Positions 1 through 10,440 of a stretch of DNA of 64,000 bases are shown in pieces. Positions within the stretch are counted from its first letter, which is position 1; each line of letters opens with the position of its first letter. Source of the DNA: Lantana camara (Eukaryota; Streptophyta; Magnoliopsida; Lamiales; Verbenaceae); NCBI GenBank assembly GCA_037501455.1, contig CM074861.1, forward strand, positions 95,891,001 to 95,955,000, given 5' to 3'. The notes beneath the pieces were generated by a model. The model saw nothing but the letters and a program-made list of their open reading frames with translations. It did no database searches and was not told the DNA's origin. Both the position numbers and the translations under genes were made by a program.

Positions 1-692
1 GGTTTCTTCTTCTTCTTTTGGGCTTTCTTGCCCTTACCTTTAGAAGGCCCAGAAGAGGAAGATGGAGCATTCACCATCAGAACCTTATTGTCCTTCTTGA
101 TCATGCTTTTAGTAGTCACAAGCTGACTAATCAGCTCAGCTACAGTAGCACCAGCATGATTCATATTAAAGTTAAGGACAAATGGGTTGAATGATGGTGG
201 GAGCGAGGCTAGCAACAAATCTACTGAAAGCTCATCTTTCAGTGGCATGTCCATGGAAGCAAGTTTCTCAGTAAGGGTGAGAAACTTGAGTCCATATTCA
301 TGGACACTTGAACCTTCTCTCATTCTTAAGTGGAACAATTCATTTGAGGTGTTATACCTTGTAACACGTTCATGAGGGCGGTAAAGTTGCTCTAAGTGGT
401 CGTAAATCTCCCAAGCAAATTCCATGGCCTCATGTTGCCTTTGCAAGTCCAGAGACATGTTAGCCAACATAAGGCAACGGGCTTGGAGATTATCATCCTT
501 CCACTTCTGGATCGCATCCCGCTCGGCCCGAATGGGAGCGTCCCCTTCGGGACTAGGCTCCCCTTGGAAGAGAACATAAGTTCTCTTCTCAGAATCTAAA
601 ATGATTTTAAGATTCCTCAGCCAATCAGAATAGTTGGGACCAGTCAACTTGTTTGACTCGAGGATCGATACAAGAGGGTTTTTGGTTGCCAT
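1..692 (-). CDS. Copia Gag, N-terminal part (incomplete at left edge)
   Basis: The frame opens at the ATG at 692 (MATKNPLVSILESNKL) and stays open to base 1, about 230 codons, because the rest of the polyprotein lies beyond the window. It aligns with the first 230 residues of the C polyprotein with only scattered substitutions. It covers the capsid-like helical region (the retrotran_gag/UBN2 type typical of plant copia elements) and reaches the lysine-rich stretch before the zinc knuckle. No stop or frameshift was seen by eye. The role is assembly of cytoplasmic virus-like particles. Whether this copy is functional cannot be judged, since pol is not visible. Confidence 0.8.
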   Translation of the reverse strand, partial: MATKNPLVSILESNKLTGPNYSDWLRNLKIILDSEKRTYVLFQGEPSPEGDAPIRAERDAIQKWKDDNLQARCLMLANMSLDLQRQHEAMEFAWEIYDHLEQLYRPHERVTRYNTSNELFHLRMREGSSVHEYGLKFLTLTEKLASMDMPLKDELSVDLLLASLPPSFNPFVLNFNMNHAGATVAELISQLVTTKSMIKKDNKVLMVNAPSSSSGPSKGKGKKAQKKKKK

Positions 693-2771
693 TTCAAAAC
701 ACGTAGAGAATCACAGAATCTACGACCTAAATGGTAAAACAGAGAACTAGTGAGCATGCTGAATTATAACGATATACAAAAGATAAGGTCTTTAATCTAA
801 TGTAGCTCCCACTGTTTTTCAAAAATCTATAATTCTCAAAGATCTAAGAGGAACGCATTTCCTAATGGGTACTAAGATCCTAAGCATTTTACCTCGAACC
901 CATGACTCGCGGACATTCTAAGTAAAACCCTAGGTAGGTACAACTTACTAATTCTAACACCTTTAGAACTCTTAGCAATTGTTTTTGCATCACCTATCTT
1001 TCAATATGGACCCACGACTCGTGCGACATCCATATTTACTTAGGCGTTAAGCTAGACCCATCAATCATAAGATCATGATCAAAACTTAGTTTGAACGACC
1101 CAGGACTCGCGGACATCGCCCTCGCCAAAATTGACCACGAAATATTGATCATTTAAAATGATCAATTAGGTAACTAAGAACTAATAAGCTCCACTAGCTA
1201 TCCCACGACTCGAGGACAATAACTAGCTTTACTTACTAAACTTAAAACCTATTGATGGAATGCTAGGAATTTAATTCAAAATTTGCATCTCGAATTAAAT
1301 ACCTATTATTCGAAATTAGCTTAATATTTAATGGGAATTTTCGGATCAACCGGAGAGTTGTCCGGTTCGACCTCACCAACATATATGTTATCTAATTTTA
1401 TTAGTCTTGATTAATGAAAGTACAATTAAATGCATTTCAAACAAGCACATAAACAGATAACATGTCCTAGCATGATACTAACATGAGATGATCATGGGTT
1501 CTACCTATCTTATGCGTGATATGTGGGAGCCACTCCACAATCACAAATTCTAACATACATACCACATAAACAATTTAAATCACATAAGGGAAAGCTGTAA
1601 CAAAATACGAGCCCTATCTCTATTAAATTTTCCATTGAGATTCCCCTCCCTAACATTTTGAGGGGTCTTCACTTATGGCCTCCTTGTTAATTGAATGTGT
1701 TCCATCTTACTCCATGGATGCATTGTCTCCAAAATGAAAATAAAACCTCACCACCTATCTCTACTCTCAAATTACAATAAAAGAAAAAGACATAAAGTAA
1801 TAAGGCTCAATCTTCATATTGGCCTTAGACAATTACACGGGGCATACCCCGGCCTCAAAAATAGTAATATGGAAAGCCACATAATAAATCACATAACAGT
1901 ACGCACATAAGTGAGGCTCCAACCTCAATTGAAAAACGCAACTATAGGGCTCCAACCCCAATTTAAACCATCCACGTGCATAAATTAAAACCATACATAA
2001 GTCTAAACCCATGATCAGCTAACATATTTAAATTTAGCCAATAAATTAAAATTCCAGTTTCAAGTCCTAATGACTTAAAACACGACTTGATGTGAGTCTC
2101 GTTCATAAAAGTTTTCAATAAATCCCAAATTACTAAAACTAATAAAACTCCAATTAATTTCTAAAAATTAATAATTTTATCAAAGATGTAGTTTCTCAAA
2201 ATTTTAAACTGTTTCTATCTCTAAAAAAAATCCCAATTTTAATTTTTATTCAAAATAAATTAATTTGATTAAAAACAAGTTTTAATAAAATAAATAAAAT
2301 TGGGACTGGATTACACGAGACACGAAAACGGATCACGAGGGAAAAATTGGGGGCCCGTACACGAAAGGGCTGCACGCACTCGGCTGTTGCGGGTGGCTGG
2401 GCGAGCAATCCCGCACACCTTGCGGGATTCTCGCACAGCGATGGCGGACGACAGGTTGGGCGGGACGCCCTGCGCGCGCGACACCTTCGCGCGCGGGGTT
2501 TCGCGTGTTCGTCGTAATCCGGGCTTTCGTTTCGTGTTTTCGTTCAAAAGAAAAACCAATCCAAGAAATCCAAAAACAGTTTATACAGTTTCAAATCTAA
2601 AACAGTTTTCAAAACAACTTTTACAAAACCAGTTTTCAGAAACTTTCAGGAAAATACAGTTTCGTAATTCAGGCTTTCTAAAACAATTACAAATACTCAA
2701 TCGCATCAAGCCTAAGAATTTCTACCAAATTCAGAATAATTGAGACGAATTAAAAACACGATTAACGTGGT
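693..2771 (-). other. Leader of element A (PBS to gag)
   Basis: Non-coding 5' leader. It holds four copies of the CCCACGACTCG(C/T)G-like motif (899, 1011, 1099, 1202), the inverted repeat CGGGGCATACCCCG at 1838-1851, the doublet of GGCTCCAACC(T/C)CAATT near 1914-1965, and a GC-rich island at about 2330-2530. Apart from the island, all of this is collinear with elements C and G. Confidence 0.75.
2330..2530. other. GC-rich island in leader of A
   Basis: A roughly 200-bp GC-rich patch inside AT-rich leader, flanked by ACACGAAA-like tracts. Every copia leader here has such an island at this position, but its internal sequence differs strongly between copies. Frames open on both strands across it (for example 2311-2559 minus and 2300-2743 plus), but they are a by-product of base composition. 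Confidence 0.6.
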
Positions 2772-2784
2772 GGCTCTGATACCA
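2772..2784 (-). other. Primer-binding site (tRNA-iMet) of A
   Basis: On the minus strand TGGTATCAGAGCC, the standard plant copia PBS, lies 2 nt inside the LTR end. It is identical to the PBS of C, D, F and G. Confidence 0.9.
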
Positions 2785-3170
2785 CTTGTTGGAAAACAGG
2801 AATCAGAAAGCAGCGGAAATTTAAAATTTTTTCAACAAAAGGATCTTGGACTCGCAATCGTGTATCCAAATTCGTAGAGATTAGAAACTTACTTTTCAAT
2901 AATCTTTCTTGAAGCGTTTCAAGACACCCAAGAACGCTCTTCTCGCGGCTTGATCCCCTCTCCTTGGTAAAGCTCGAATCTTCAAAACTTCTAACTTGAA
3001 GCTCTCTAGAGATAGTCCACCAACTTGACTACAATCTAACTAGTTTGGATACTAGTTCTCTAGTTAGTGTTTAGGCTTAACCTAGGGTTTATTTTATCTT
3101 GGAGAAAGGATGGTGTTCAACACATGAACCAAAAGAATTCCATCACTCTCTATGCTCCCCTATATATAGG

Positions 3171-3178
3171 AAAGGGAT
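3171..3178 (-). promoter_or_regulatory. TATA box of the A LTR
   Basis: TATATATA followed by G-rich sequence in the same place as in the other family-1 LTRs, near the LTR end that borders the PBS. It is the likely core promoter for the genomic RNA. Confidence 0.55.
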
Positions 3179-3481
3179 GGGACGCCGAACCCTAGTCCTT
3201 TTGGGGCAAGGATTTGGCCCCTCTCTCTAATTACTTGATCATCAAGTAATTCCAACTTTGATTTTGAATTCTAATTCAAATCAACTTTTAAGAGAGCTAA
3301 AAATATCCAAACTCCGTTTGGATAATTTTATACTTTATTTATTAAATAAATAAATAACTTATTTTATCTAATTAATTAATTCATAATTAATTAACTAGAT
3401 TAATTTTCTCCAAAATAAGACTTTCTTTTTAGTTTAAAATTAAAGCAAAGTCTATTAAATAATTAATCATATTAATTATTT

Positions 3482-3492
3482 AATATATATAT

Positions 3493-3532
<40 letters not shown>
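3482..3532. repeat. (TA)n microsatellite in the A LTR
   Basis: About 50 bp of almost pure TA dinucleotide next to the G-box cluster. The other family-1 LTRs carry only short TATATA runs here, so the array has expanded in this copy. Confidence 0.9.
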
Positions 3533-3535
<3 letters not shown>

Positions 3536-4748
3536 GTATGAGACACGTGTCCCAAGGACACGTGCTCCTCAGGTGACCCACACGTGTGGTTTCACACGTG
3601 TGTACCCCTCTTGACTCGATCAACTCGTTTAATCATTTTAAAGCCTCAACTCATGTAACCAAGTTATTGTGTGTGACCCTCTAGGTTCTCAATTCAATTA
3701 GCAGTAACCCTGATTAATTAATTCACTAATTAATTAATCAGTCTACAGATTAAACGACCATCGTCTAGCAACAGGTGTTTAACCCCTAGCTGAATTGGAA
3801 TGTTCGAATTCGATAGAACCTTTAAGTCATTGATTCATGTGAGATACAATCCTCCTACTTACTATCTCTCAACCAAGATCTAGGACAAGGGAATAATCAG
3901 GACCCTAATAATCCGGTCTTAAAGCTAAGTGCATTTCATATCCATTTGATCTCAATCCAAGAAACTCTTTTCTTGATGTCTTGATCTACTGCCTTGGCCA
4001 AGGACTCCATATGGCATATGAATGACTTACACAATAAGAGATCACCTTGCAAATGCAAGTCTAGGTCCTTTCTTGATTCTCATTCACTTTCATGAGTCAC
4101 TTGTGCAGCCCCAGCATAAGCCTTGAATCAGTTGTCTAAGGTGACATCCTTTAAAGCTTATACCTAAGACTACAGAGTTAACTCATAAAGTGACATGGAA
4201 CCTCAAGTCTAAGGATCAATTAATCACATCAATGACTCGTGAGATATTTCCTAATCTGGAAGTTTCCATTTCTTGCAATAGAAACTTCCTTTCCTATTTA
4301 GGAATCTTCTCGCATGGGGCACCTCAGTGAACTTACTTATTGAAGTAAGCACCCTCATGTATCACGCACGTATCAACTATACACTTTGCACCTCCATGAA
4401 ACAAGGTGGTCCTTCTTAAGGGTGTGATCCTACAAGCAAGCCTTAGAGGAGTCAGGTTGATACTCCCACTGTCTGTAGGACTCATCGGCTTGGAGTATTT
4501 TACTAATCATGATTTATGTGAAATAGGGCTTGTTCCATGAGCCATTTCACCTAAATGGTAGAGTCCTAAAGTCATCAGGATTAGGGAAGTTCTCATACAT
4601 GCACAACTAAAGTAAACGCATACCAAACAGGAGCATATAAAGAAGTGTTGCCTCAATTCGTTATTTTATTCAAAGATTGTCTGTGATTACAATAAGGGAA
4701 AGTACAAAGCGGATATCCAATCGGCTTTCTATAGCACTATTCCTAACA

Positions 4749-5111
4749 CCTGCACCGCCCTCGGGAGCCTCAATCGCTACCGTAATTTGGTGATCCTGCG
4801 GCCTCACCGCACTGTTCAGTACGGGGAGTACCCTCTCCCCTTTCCTCTGCATCTCCATCACAAGATTCATCTCCTCAAATATCTGATCTACCCCCTGTGG
4901 ATCACGCTCGTTCATCCCTCGAACTGCAGCGTTTAACTCCTCATCCCAGGCCTCTACTGGAGCCCTAGCTACTGGAATAGCAGTTGGGATTACGTCACCC
5001 GAGGAAGCCTCGTCGTTGAATGGCAGTAGGAATACCATCATGAGGAGAAGAACTCCCTACAGACATCTCGTCTATCTCCCTCATATAATCTTCTTCAACG
5101 TTGTCCACCAT
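4749..5111 (-). pseudogene. Unrecognised acidic ORF interrupted by element A
   Basis: A minus frame beginning MMVFLLPF at 5041 runs about 97 codons to 4749 and then passes by chance into the A LTR, stopping at 4670. Another ATG at 5111 opens a 38-codon frame (MVDNVEEDYMREIDEM) that ends just inside the first. The two would read on if a frameshift lay near 5030. The predicted chain is rich in Glu, Asn and Met and looks helical, somewhat like the N-terminal region of plant gypsy Gag proteins. That family guess is inference. The C-terminal part was cut off by insertion of element A. Confidence 0.3.
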
Positions 5112-5394
5112 TGTGTTCTTCTGTTCTTGAAGATGAAGCTTTCAAACAAAGGGTCAGTAGGGAAAAAGAATTCTGGTGTGGATTCAACCACGGAAAAGGT
5201 TCCTCACTCAAAAGTATCACTCAAACACAACCTAAATCTAAGGTTAGTACAAGTAAAATCAGAAATTACGAGGATTTACCTAAAGATTGAAGAAGAAACT
5301 TGCTGGAAGTCACAAGAATTTGCAGAAACGTTGCTGTTATTTTGCTTGAAGAAGACTTGGAAGCGTAAAAGAGTGAAAGAGCCTTCCGGATCCC

Positions 5395-5402
5395 TATTTA
5401 TA
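5395..5402 (-). promoter_or_regulatory. TATA box (minus strand)
   Basis: TATAAATA on the minus strand followed by GGGATCC, about 285 bp upstream of the minus ATG at 5111. The position fits a pol II promoter. Confidence 0.4.
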
Positions 5403-5583
5403 GGGGAAGTAATTTGCATTAATTAGGGTTGGGGATTTGAAAATGCAATCATTTCCCGCCTTGGTAGACTCCTAATTTTGGTAACGACCCCACGCTTCCC
5501 GAAGTACACGCGCCCACTCAACGAAACACGTACCCATGTTGCCTTTCCGCATTAAATGCGGATGAGACTTCATTAATGACCAT

Positions 5584-6609
5584 GTTAGAATTTATCCGTT
5601 ACTGAAGATGGACAGTCACTTCACCCCTAGAAGCTTGACCCTTGGATATTCAAAGGACAAGACCCGCCAGTACGCTCAAGCGCTATTACAGAATTTGGGG
5701 GGGCAAATGATGAGGCTAAATTACGCTCGGAGCAATACCATACACGTGTCATGATTGGGAGGGCCCGTTGATCCAACGCTCGCGAAAATGGGCTCACAGG
5801 TCCAACCCGACCCACTTCTTATCTCTTTCTCCAAGTAAAACATGCATGCCTCGGCCCAAGTCGCGAATGCGGAGCCTATCCACAAGGTTCCTTGGACGCT
5901 CGCGTACGGTCCCATGGAAATCTCCACGCCTGGGATCACCTCCCTCTGCACCGAAGATTGCAGCGCTCGAGTCATACCCTCTGCGCCCGGGCCCCTAGCA
6001 ACTCGCTTAACCTTTCTCGAGTGCCCTTAACGCTCGGGTCAGGTACCCAGGGTGCCCTGCTCCCTGAGGGCCAGTCCCTCTACAGGGAAAAGGCCCTTAT
6101 GAGGATACGCTCAAGGGAGCACAGAGCATAGCAAAGTCTCTCCGCACTCGCTGTTCGCCAACAACCTCTGACACCACAGTGGTGCGCACCTCGTACCTGG
6201 CACGCCGCCCACTTTTCAGAGGCATCACTTTCATACCATCACAGGTCGCCACGTGTTAGGGCAACACAGGGTTGGGACCACTTGGTCAAATTACCCAAAG
6301 CACCCTCATCCCTAACATATAAATAGGGAGAAACCCCTGCTTTCTCCCCTAAGTTATCTTCTTCACAAGATACTGCACTCTAAACTGGGCACAATTTCCT
6401 CCATTTTCTTCTTCTTAAGCTCTGTGTTACACCCACCTCAGCTACACCCTTATCACACTTGCATTCTTGGTGTTATCCTAGCTGGAAGAACCCATGCTCA
6501 AAAGGAAACCCAGTTCCTGGGGCTCAAACGCTTGTGATGGTCTTCCCTTTCCTAAACAAATCTTAAAGTGTTTGGTGTTAAAGCAATCTTCTAAGTTTTT
6601 GTACCATCA
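5584..6609 (+). repeat. Probable gypsy-type LTR remnant
   Basis: Moderately GC-rich sequence with a TATA box at 6318-6325 followed by a pyrimidine-rich leader and ending TTTTGTACCATCA, the layout of a plant gypsy LTR (U3, TATA, R/U5, CA). No PBS follows the end, so it would be a solo or 3' LTR. The start is a guess at a TG dinucleotide, and no target duplication was found. Short frames at 5627-6131 on both strands are not convincing genes. Confidence 0.4.
6318..6325 (+). promoter_or_regulatory. TATA box (plus strand)
   Basis: TATAAATA preceded by CCCTAACA and followed by a C/T-rich leader (6334-6420), typical of plant pol II start regions. It lies about 920 bp from the opposed TATA box at 5395. 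Confidence 0.45.
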
Positions 6610-6843
6610 GTGATATGATATTTTTGTCTCTCTAATATTATATGGTACTTTATCTATATAATAAGATACATTACACTAATTTTTCTTTACATAAAAACAC
6701 AATACAATTGATTTTTTCATAAAGTGACCGGTCATAACAAAGTTTTCACGAATTATATCTAATATAATATATAAATATAACATTTATTATATATAATAGC
6801 TAGTAAATTGTGTACTTTTAAAAATATTAATTAATTAATTTGC

Positions 6844-6879
<36 letters not shown>

Positions 6880-6974
6880 GTATTTTAAAAATTAAATTTG
6901 AGGGGGTTATGGAATGGGGTGGGGCGGGGGGGGAGGGGGGGGGAGGGGCGGCCTTAACTGGCTCTGCCAGTGTC
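6610..6974. other. AT-rich and simple-sequence filler
   Basis: AT-rich sequence with (TA)n at 6844-6866, (TATG)n at 6867-6882 and a guanine-rich tract at 6916-6951. No gene is visible. Confidence 0.7.
6916..6951 (+). repeat. Guanine-rich tract, G-quadruplex candidate
   Basis: Six or more runs of at least four G separated by single T, C or A bases. It lies about 25 bp left of where recognisable LTR sequence of element B begins. Confidence 0.7.
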
Positions 6975-7058
6975 TGCAACTAATAAAGACGTGAAAGTAA
7001 AGCTAAAATGTGATAGCGTGAAACTAAAGCGGGAAGTGAAAACTAATTTTTAATTACA
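6975..7058 (-). repeat. Truncated 3' LTR of element B
   Basis: About 84 bp match the right-hand LTR of B (21684-21768), sharing AACTAATAAAG, GATAGCGTGAAACTAAAG and GGGAAGTGAAAACTAAT and ending TAATTACA. Left of 6975 the match is lost, so this LTR was truncated or overwritten. Confidence 0.75.
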
Positions 7059-7074
7059 AAAAACTCCCCTCAAG
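7059..7074 (-). other. Polypurine tract of element B
   Basis: On the minus strand TTGAGGGGAGTTTTT directly precedes the LTR start TGTAATTA, the expected plus-strand priming site. Confidence 0.65.
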
Positions 7075-7079
7075 GTGGA

Positions 7080-7968
7080 TGAAAAATATATTTGACATCC
7101 AACTTAGGCATGAATGCTTTTTACTTGTGGAGCTGACAACGCCTTCGTGAACATATCTGCTATTTGATGATTAGTTCTGATATGAAGAAGCTTAATGAAA
7201 CCAGTGGATACTTTGTCACGAATAAAGTGGCAATCTATCTCTATGTGCTTTGTTCTCTCTCATGGAACAAAGGATTCACAACAATGTGTAAGGCTGCCAA
7301 ATTGCAGAAAATAGGATAGCAGGACTTTCAGTAATGATGTGAAGATCGTGCAGTAGCTAAGCTATCCATACAAGTTCAGAAGGTGCAACCACAATGGCCC
7401 TGTACTCTGCTTCAGCTGAGGATCTGGAAACCATTGTCTGTTTCTTTGATTTCCAGGATATCAAAGCTTTACCTAAAAACACACAAAACCCTGTTGTGGA
7501 AGGCCTTGTATCCAGACATGATGCTTAATCAGCATCAACAAATGCTGTTAATTTATTATCTGACTGAGAAGAAAAGAAGGTCCCTTGGCCTGGAGATCCC
7601 TTAAGATATCTCAACAAGTGATGAACAAAGTCTAAATGGATAGTTCCTGGTTGTGAGACAAATTGACTCAATTTGTTCACACTAAAACAAATATGAGGCC
7701 TCATTAAAGTGAGATACAATAATTTCCCAATAAGTTCTCTATATATACCAGAATCAAGCAATGAATCACCATCAAAAGAGTTAAGCTTGGCATTTGGATC
7801 CATAGTAGTAGTCAATGACTTAGAACTAAGGAAACCGGAGTCTTCCAAAAGCTGTAAAGTGTATTTTCTTTGACAAAGAACAATCCCCTGCTTGGAACGA
7901 GAGATCTCCAAACCCAGAAAGTATTTTAATATACCAAGTCTTTTAACTTGAGCTGAGTGTGTAGGAAT
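7080..7968 (-). pseudogene. Copia RT C-terminus and RNase H of element B, decayed
   Basis: On the minus strand, from the C insertion site leftwards, the translation shows the RT thumb and connection region (LGILKYFLGLEISRS, YRELIGKLLYLTLMRPHICF), then RNase H (KLTAFVDAD, followed in another frame by a [19 protein letters not shown] stretch and [10 protein letters not shown]). These are hallmarks of the RE1/Retrofit type of plant copia pol. The reading frame shifts near 7525 and stops follow below 7380. The longest open stretch, 7525-8040, begins with about 24 codons that are antisense LTR of element C, so that N-terminus is an artefact of the nested insertion. Not functional. Confidence 0.85.
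7964..7968. repeat. Target-site duplication GGAAT (left) of element C
   Basis: GGAAT immediately precedes the C LTR and recurs at 17963-17967 directly after its 3' LTR. Five bp is the usual copia value. It proves that C inserted intact into B. Confidence 0.95.
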
Positions 7969-9113
7969 TGTTAGGAATAGTGCCCTAGAAAGCCGATTGC
8001 ATATCCGCTTTGTACTTTTCCTTATTGTAATCACAGACAATCTTTGAATGAAATAACGAATTGAGGCAACACTTCTTTATATGCTCTTGTTTGGTATGCG
8101 TTTACTTTAGCTGTGCATGTATGAGAACTCCCCTAATCCTGATGACTTTAGGACTCTACCATTTAGATGAAATGGTTCATGAAACGAGCCCTATATCACA
8201 TAAGTCATGATTAGTAAAATACTCCAAGCCGATGAGTCCTACAGACAGTGGGAGTGTCAACCTGACTCCTCTAAGGCTTGCTTGTGGGATCACGCCCTTA
8301 AGAAGGACCACCTTGTTTCATGGAGGTGCAAAGTGTATAGTTGATACGTGCGTGATCCATGAGGGTGCTTACTTTAATAAGTAAGTTCACTGAGGTGCCC
8401 CGTGTGAGAACATTCCTAAATGGGAAAGGAAGTTTCTATTTCAGGAAATGGAAACTTCCAGATTAGGAAATATCTCACGAGTCATTGATGTGATTAATTG
8501 ATCCTTAGACTTGAGGTTCCTTGTCACTTTATAAGTTAACTCTGTAGTCTTAGGTATAAGCTTTAAAGGTTGTCGCCTTAGACAACTGATTCAAGGCTTA
8601 TGCTGGGGCTGCACAAGTGATTCATGAAAGTGAATGAGAATCAAGAAAGGACCTACACTTGCATCTGCAAGGTGATCTCTTATTGTGTAAGTCATTCATA
8701 TGCCATATGGAGTCCTTGGCCAAGGCAGTAGATTAAGACATCAAGAAAAGGGTTTCTTGGATTGAGATCAAATGGATATGAAATGCACTTAGCTTTAAGA
8801 CCGGATTATTAGGGTTCTGATTATTCCCTTGCCCTAGATCTTGGTTGAGAGATAGTAAGTAGGAGGATTGTATCTCACATGAATCAATGACTTAAAGGTT
8901 CTGTCGAATCCGAACATTCCAATTCAGCTAGGGGTTAAACACCTGTTGCTAGACTATGGTCGTTTAATCTGTGGACTGATTAATTAATTAGTGAATTAAT
9001 TAATTAGGGTCACTGCTAATTGAATTGAGAACATAGAGGGTCACACACAACAACTTGGTTACATGAGTTGAGGCTTTAAAATGATTAAACGAGTTAATCG
9101 GGCCAAGAGGGTT

Positions 9114-9187
9114 CCACACGTGTGAAATCACACGTGTGGCTCACGTGAGTGACACGTGTCACTGTGACACGTGTCACACACGTGTGT
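9114..9187. promoter_or_regulatory. Cluster of six CACGTG G-boxes in U3 of C
   Basis: Six CACGTG hexamers within about 74 bp, several in extended palindromes such as GACACGTGTC and CACACGTGTG. Plant bZIP and bHLH factors (ABF/AREB, HY5, PIF classes) bind this core. The cluster lies about 330 bp upstream of the TATA box. Function as an enhancer is inferred. Confidence 0.6.
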
Positions 9188-9508
9188 ATATATATATTAT
9201 AAATAATTAATTTGTTAATTATTTAATAGACTTTGGTTTAATTTTGAATTAAAAAGAAAGTCTAATTTTGGAGAAAACAATCTAGTTAATTAATTATGAA
9301 TTAGTTAATTAAATAAAAATAAGTTATTTATTTTATAATAAATAAAGTATAAAATTATCCAAAAATAGTTTGGATATTTTTAGCTCTCTTAAAAGTTGAC
9401 TTGAATTAGAATTCAAAGTCAAAGTTGGAAAATACTTGATGATCAAGTAATAGGAGAGAGAGGAACCAAATCCTTGCCCAACAAGGATTTGGATCGGCAC
9501 TCCCCTCT

Positions 9509-9516
9509 TATATATA
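9509..9516 (+). promoter_or_regulatory. TATA box of the C LTR
   Basis: TATATATA within CCCCTCTTATATATAGGGG, about 390 bp before the LTR end, at the same place as in every family-1 LTR here. Confidence 0.6.
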
Positions 9517-9906
9517 GGGGAGCTCGAGCTCCCCTTTAGAGCGAATTGACAATTCTTTTGGTTCATGTGTTGAACACCTTCCTTTCTCCAAGATTAAATA
9601 AAACCCTAGGTTAAGCCTAAACACTAACTAGAGAACTAGCATTCTTACTAGTTAGATTGTGATCAAGTTGGTGGACTTTCTCTAGAGACTTCAAGTTAGA
9701 AGTTTGAAGATTCGAGCTTTACCAAGGAGAGGGGATCAAGCCGCGAGAAGAGCGTTCTTGGGTGGCTTGAAACGCTTCAAGAAAGAACAAAAGAAAAGTA
9801 AGTTTTCTATCTTTACGAATTTGGTTACACGATTGCGAATCCTATATCCTTTTGTTGGGAAAAATTTTTAAATTCCGCTGCTTTCTGATTCGTGTTTTCC
9901 AACAAG

Positions 9907-9919
9907 TGGTATCAGAGCC
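9907..9919 (+). other. Primer-binding site (tRNA-iMet) of C
   Basis: TGGTATCAGAGCC, complementary to the 3' end of plant initiator methionine tRNA, 2 nt after the LTR end. It primes minus-strand cDNA. Confidence 0.95.
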
Positions 9920-10179
9920 ACCTCGTTAATCGTGTTTCTGATTCGTCTCAATTATTCTGAATTTGGTAGAAATTCTTAGGCTTGATGCGATTGAGTATTT
10001 ATAATTGTTTTAGAAAGCCTGAATTACGAAACTGTAATTTTCTCCTGAAAGTTTTTGAAAATTGGTTTTTGTAAAATTTAATTTTTGAGAACAATTTTAG
10101 ATTTGAAACTGTATAAACTGTTATTGGATTTCTTGGATTGGTTTTGCTTTTGAACGAAAACACGAAACGAAAATCGGAT

Positions 10180-10440
10180 CACGACGAACACGCGAAACCC
10201 CACGAGCGAAGGCGTCGCGCGCGCGGGCTTCGCCCGCCACCGCCCCCCTGTCCTAGGCGTGCGCAGGGCATCCGCGTAGCACCTCCCTCACGCCTGTGCG
10301 GGAGCCTAGGCGCGCCCGCCCAGGGCAGCCGAGAATGGCCGCCCATCGCCCACCGTCGCCCGACAGGGCACGCGCACAGTGCGTGTCCGCGCGCGCTTGC
10401 GACGCGTGAGCCCCGTTTCGCGTATGGGCCCCGTTTTCCT
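10180..10440. other. GC-rich island in leader of C
   Basis: About 260 bp dominated by CG-rich words, flanked by AT-rich sequence. Flanks match the other copies (ACGAAAACACGAAACG on the left) while the core does not. Frames on both strands here are compositional. Confidence 0.6.

Larger units (their letters stand above)
1..4748 (-). mobile_element. Copia element A (family 1), 5' portion, cut by window edge
   Basis: Read on the minus strand this is 5' LTR (2787-4748), a 2-nt gap, initiator-Met PBS, a leader of about 2.1 kb and the start of gag, running off the left edge. It is the same family as the complete element C and follows it collinearly. The base pairs right of the LTR are CCTGC, the expected target duplication, but the matching left copy lies outside the window. 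The element sits inside a minus-oriented open reading frame that continues to its right. Confidence 0.9.
2787..4748 (-). repeat. 5' LTR of element A
   Basis: 1962 bp, in plus orientation starting TGTTGGAAAAC and ending CACTATTCCTAACA. It is the longest family-1 LTR here because of a long (TA)n run. It contains a TATA box and a CACGTG cluster around 3540-3602. Confidence 0.9.
4749..5583 (-). other. Unclassified remnant with minus-strand promoter and ORF
   Basis: The region directly right of element A is not related to the copia families. On the minus strand it shows a TATA box at 5395-5402, about 280 bp of leader-like sequence and then short coding-like sequence. I do not recognise it. It could be the start of a gypsy-type element or a captured plant promoter. 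The stretch 5450-5583 shows no feature. Confidence 0.35.
6975..7968 (-). mobile_element. Element B (RE1/Retrofit-like copia), 3' part
   Basis: Holds a remnant of the 3' LTR (to 7058), a polypurine tract and RNase H plus part of RT on the minus strand. The rest of B resumes at 17963 beyond the nested element C. Frames are broken throughout, so this is an old inactive copy. Confidence 0.85.
7969..9904 (+). repeat. 5' LTR of element C
   Basis: Starts TGTTAGGAATAG and ends TGTTTTCCAACA. U3 holds a G-box cluster (9114-9187) and a TATA box (9509-9516); R/U5 covers the last 370 bp or so. Confidence 0.95.

Noticed and set aside
5016..5426. 136-aa plus-strand frame
   Set aside because: Overlaps the leader-like region of a minus-strand transcription unit; lysine-rich and low in complexity, with no motif.
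7969..8040. N-terminal 24 codons of the minus-strand frame 7525-8040
   Set aside because: These lie in the LTR of element C; only the part left of 7969 is genuine RT/RNase H.
9905..9925. tRNA gene
   Set aside because: Only the 13-nt complement of the tRNA-iMet 3' end is present; it is a primer-binding site.
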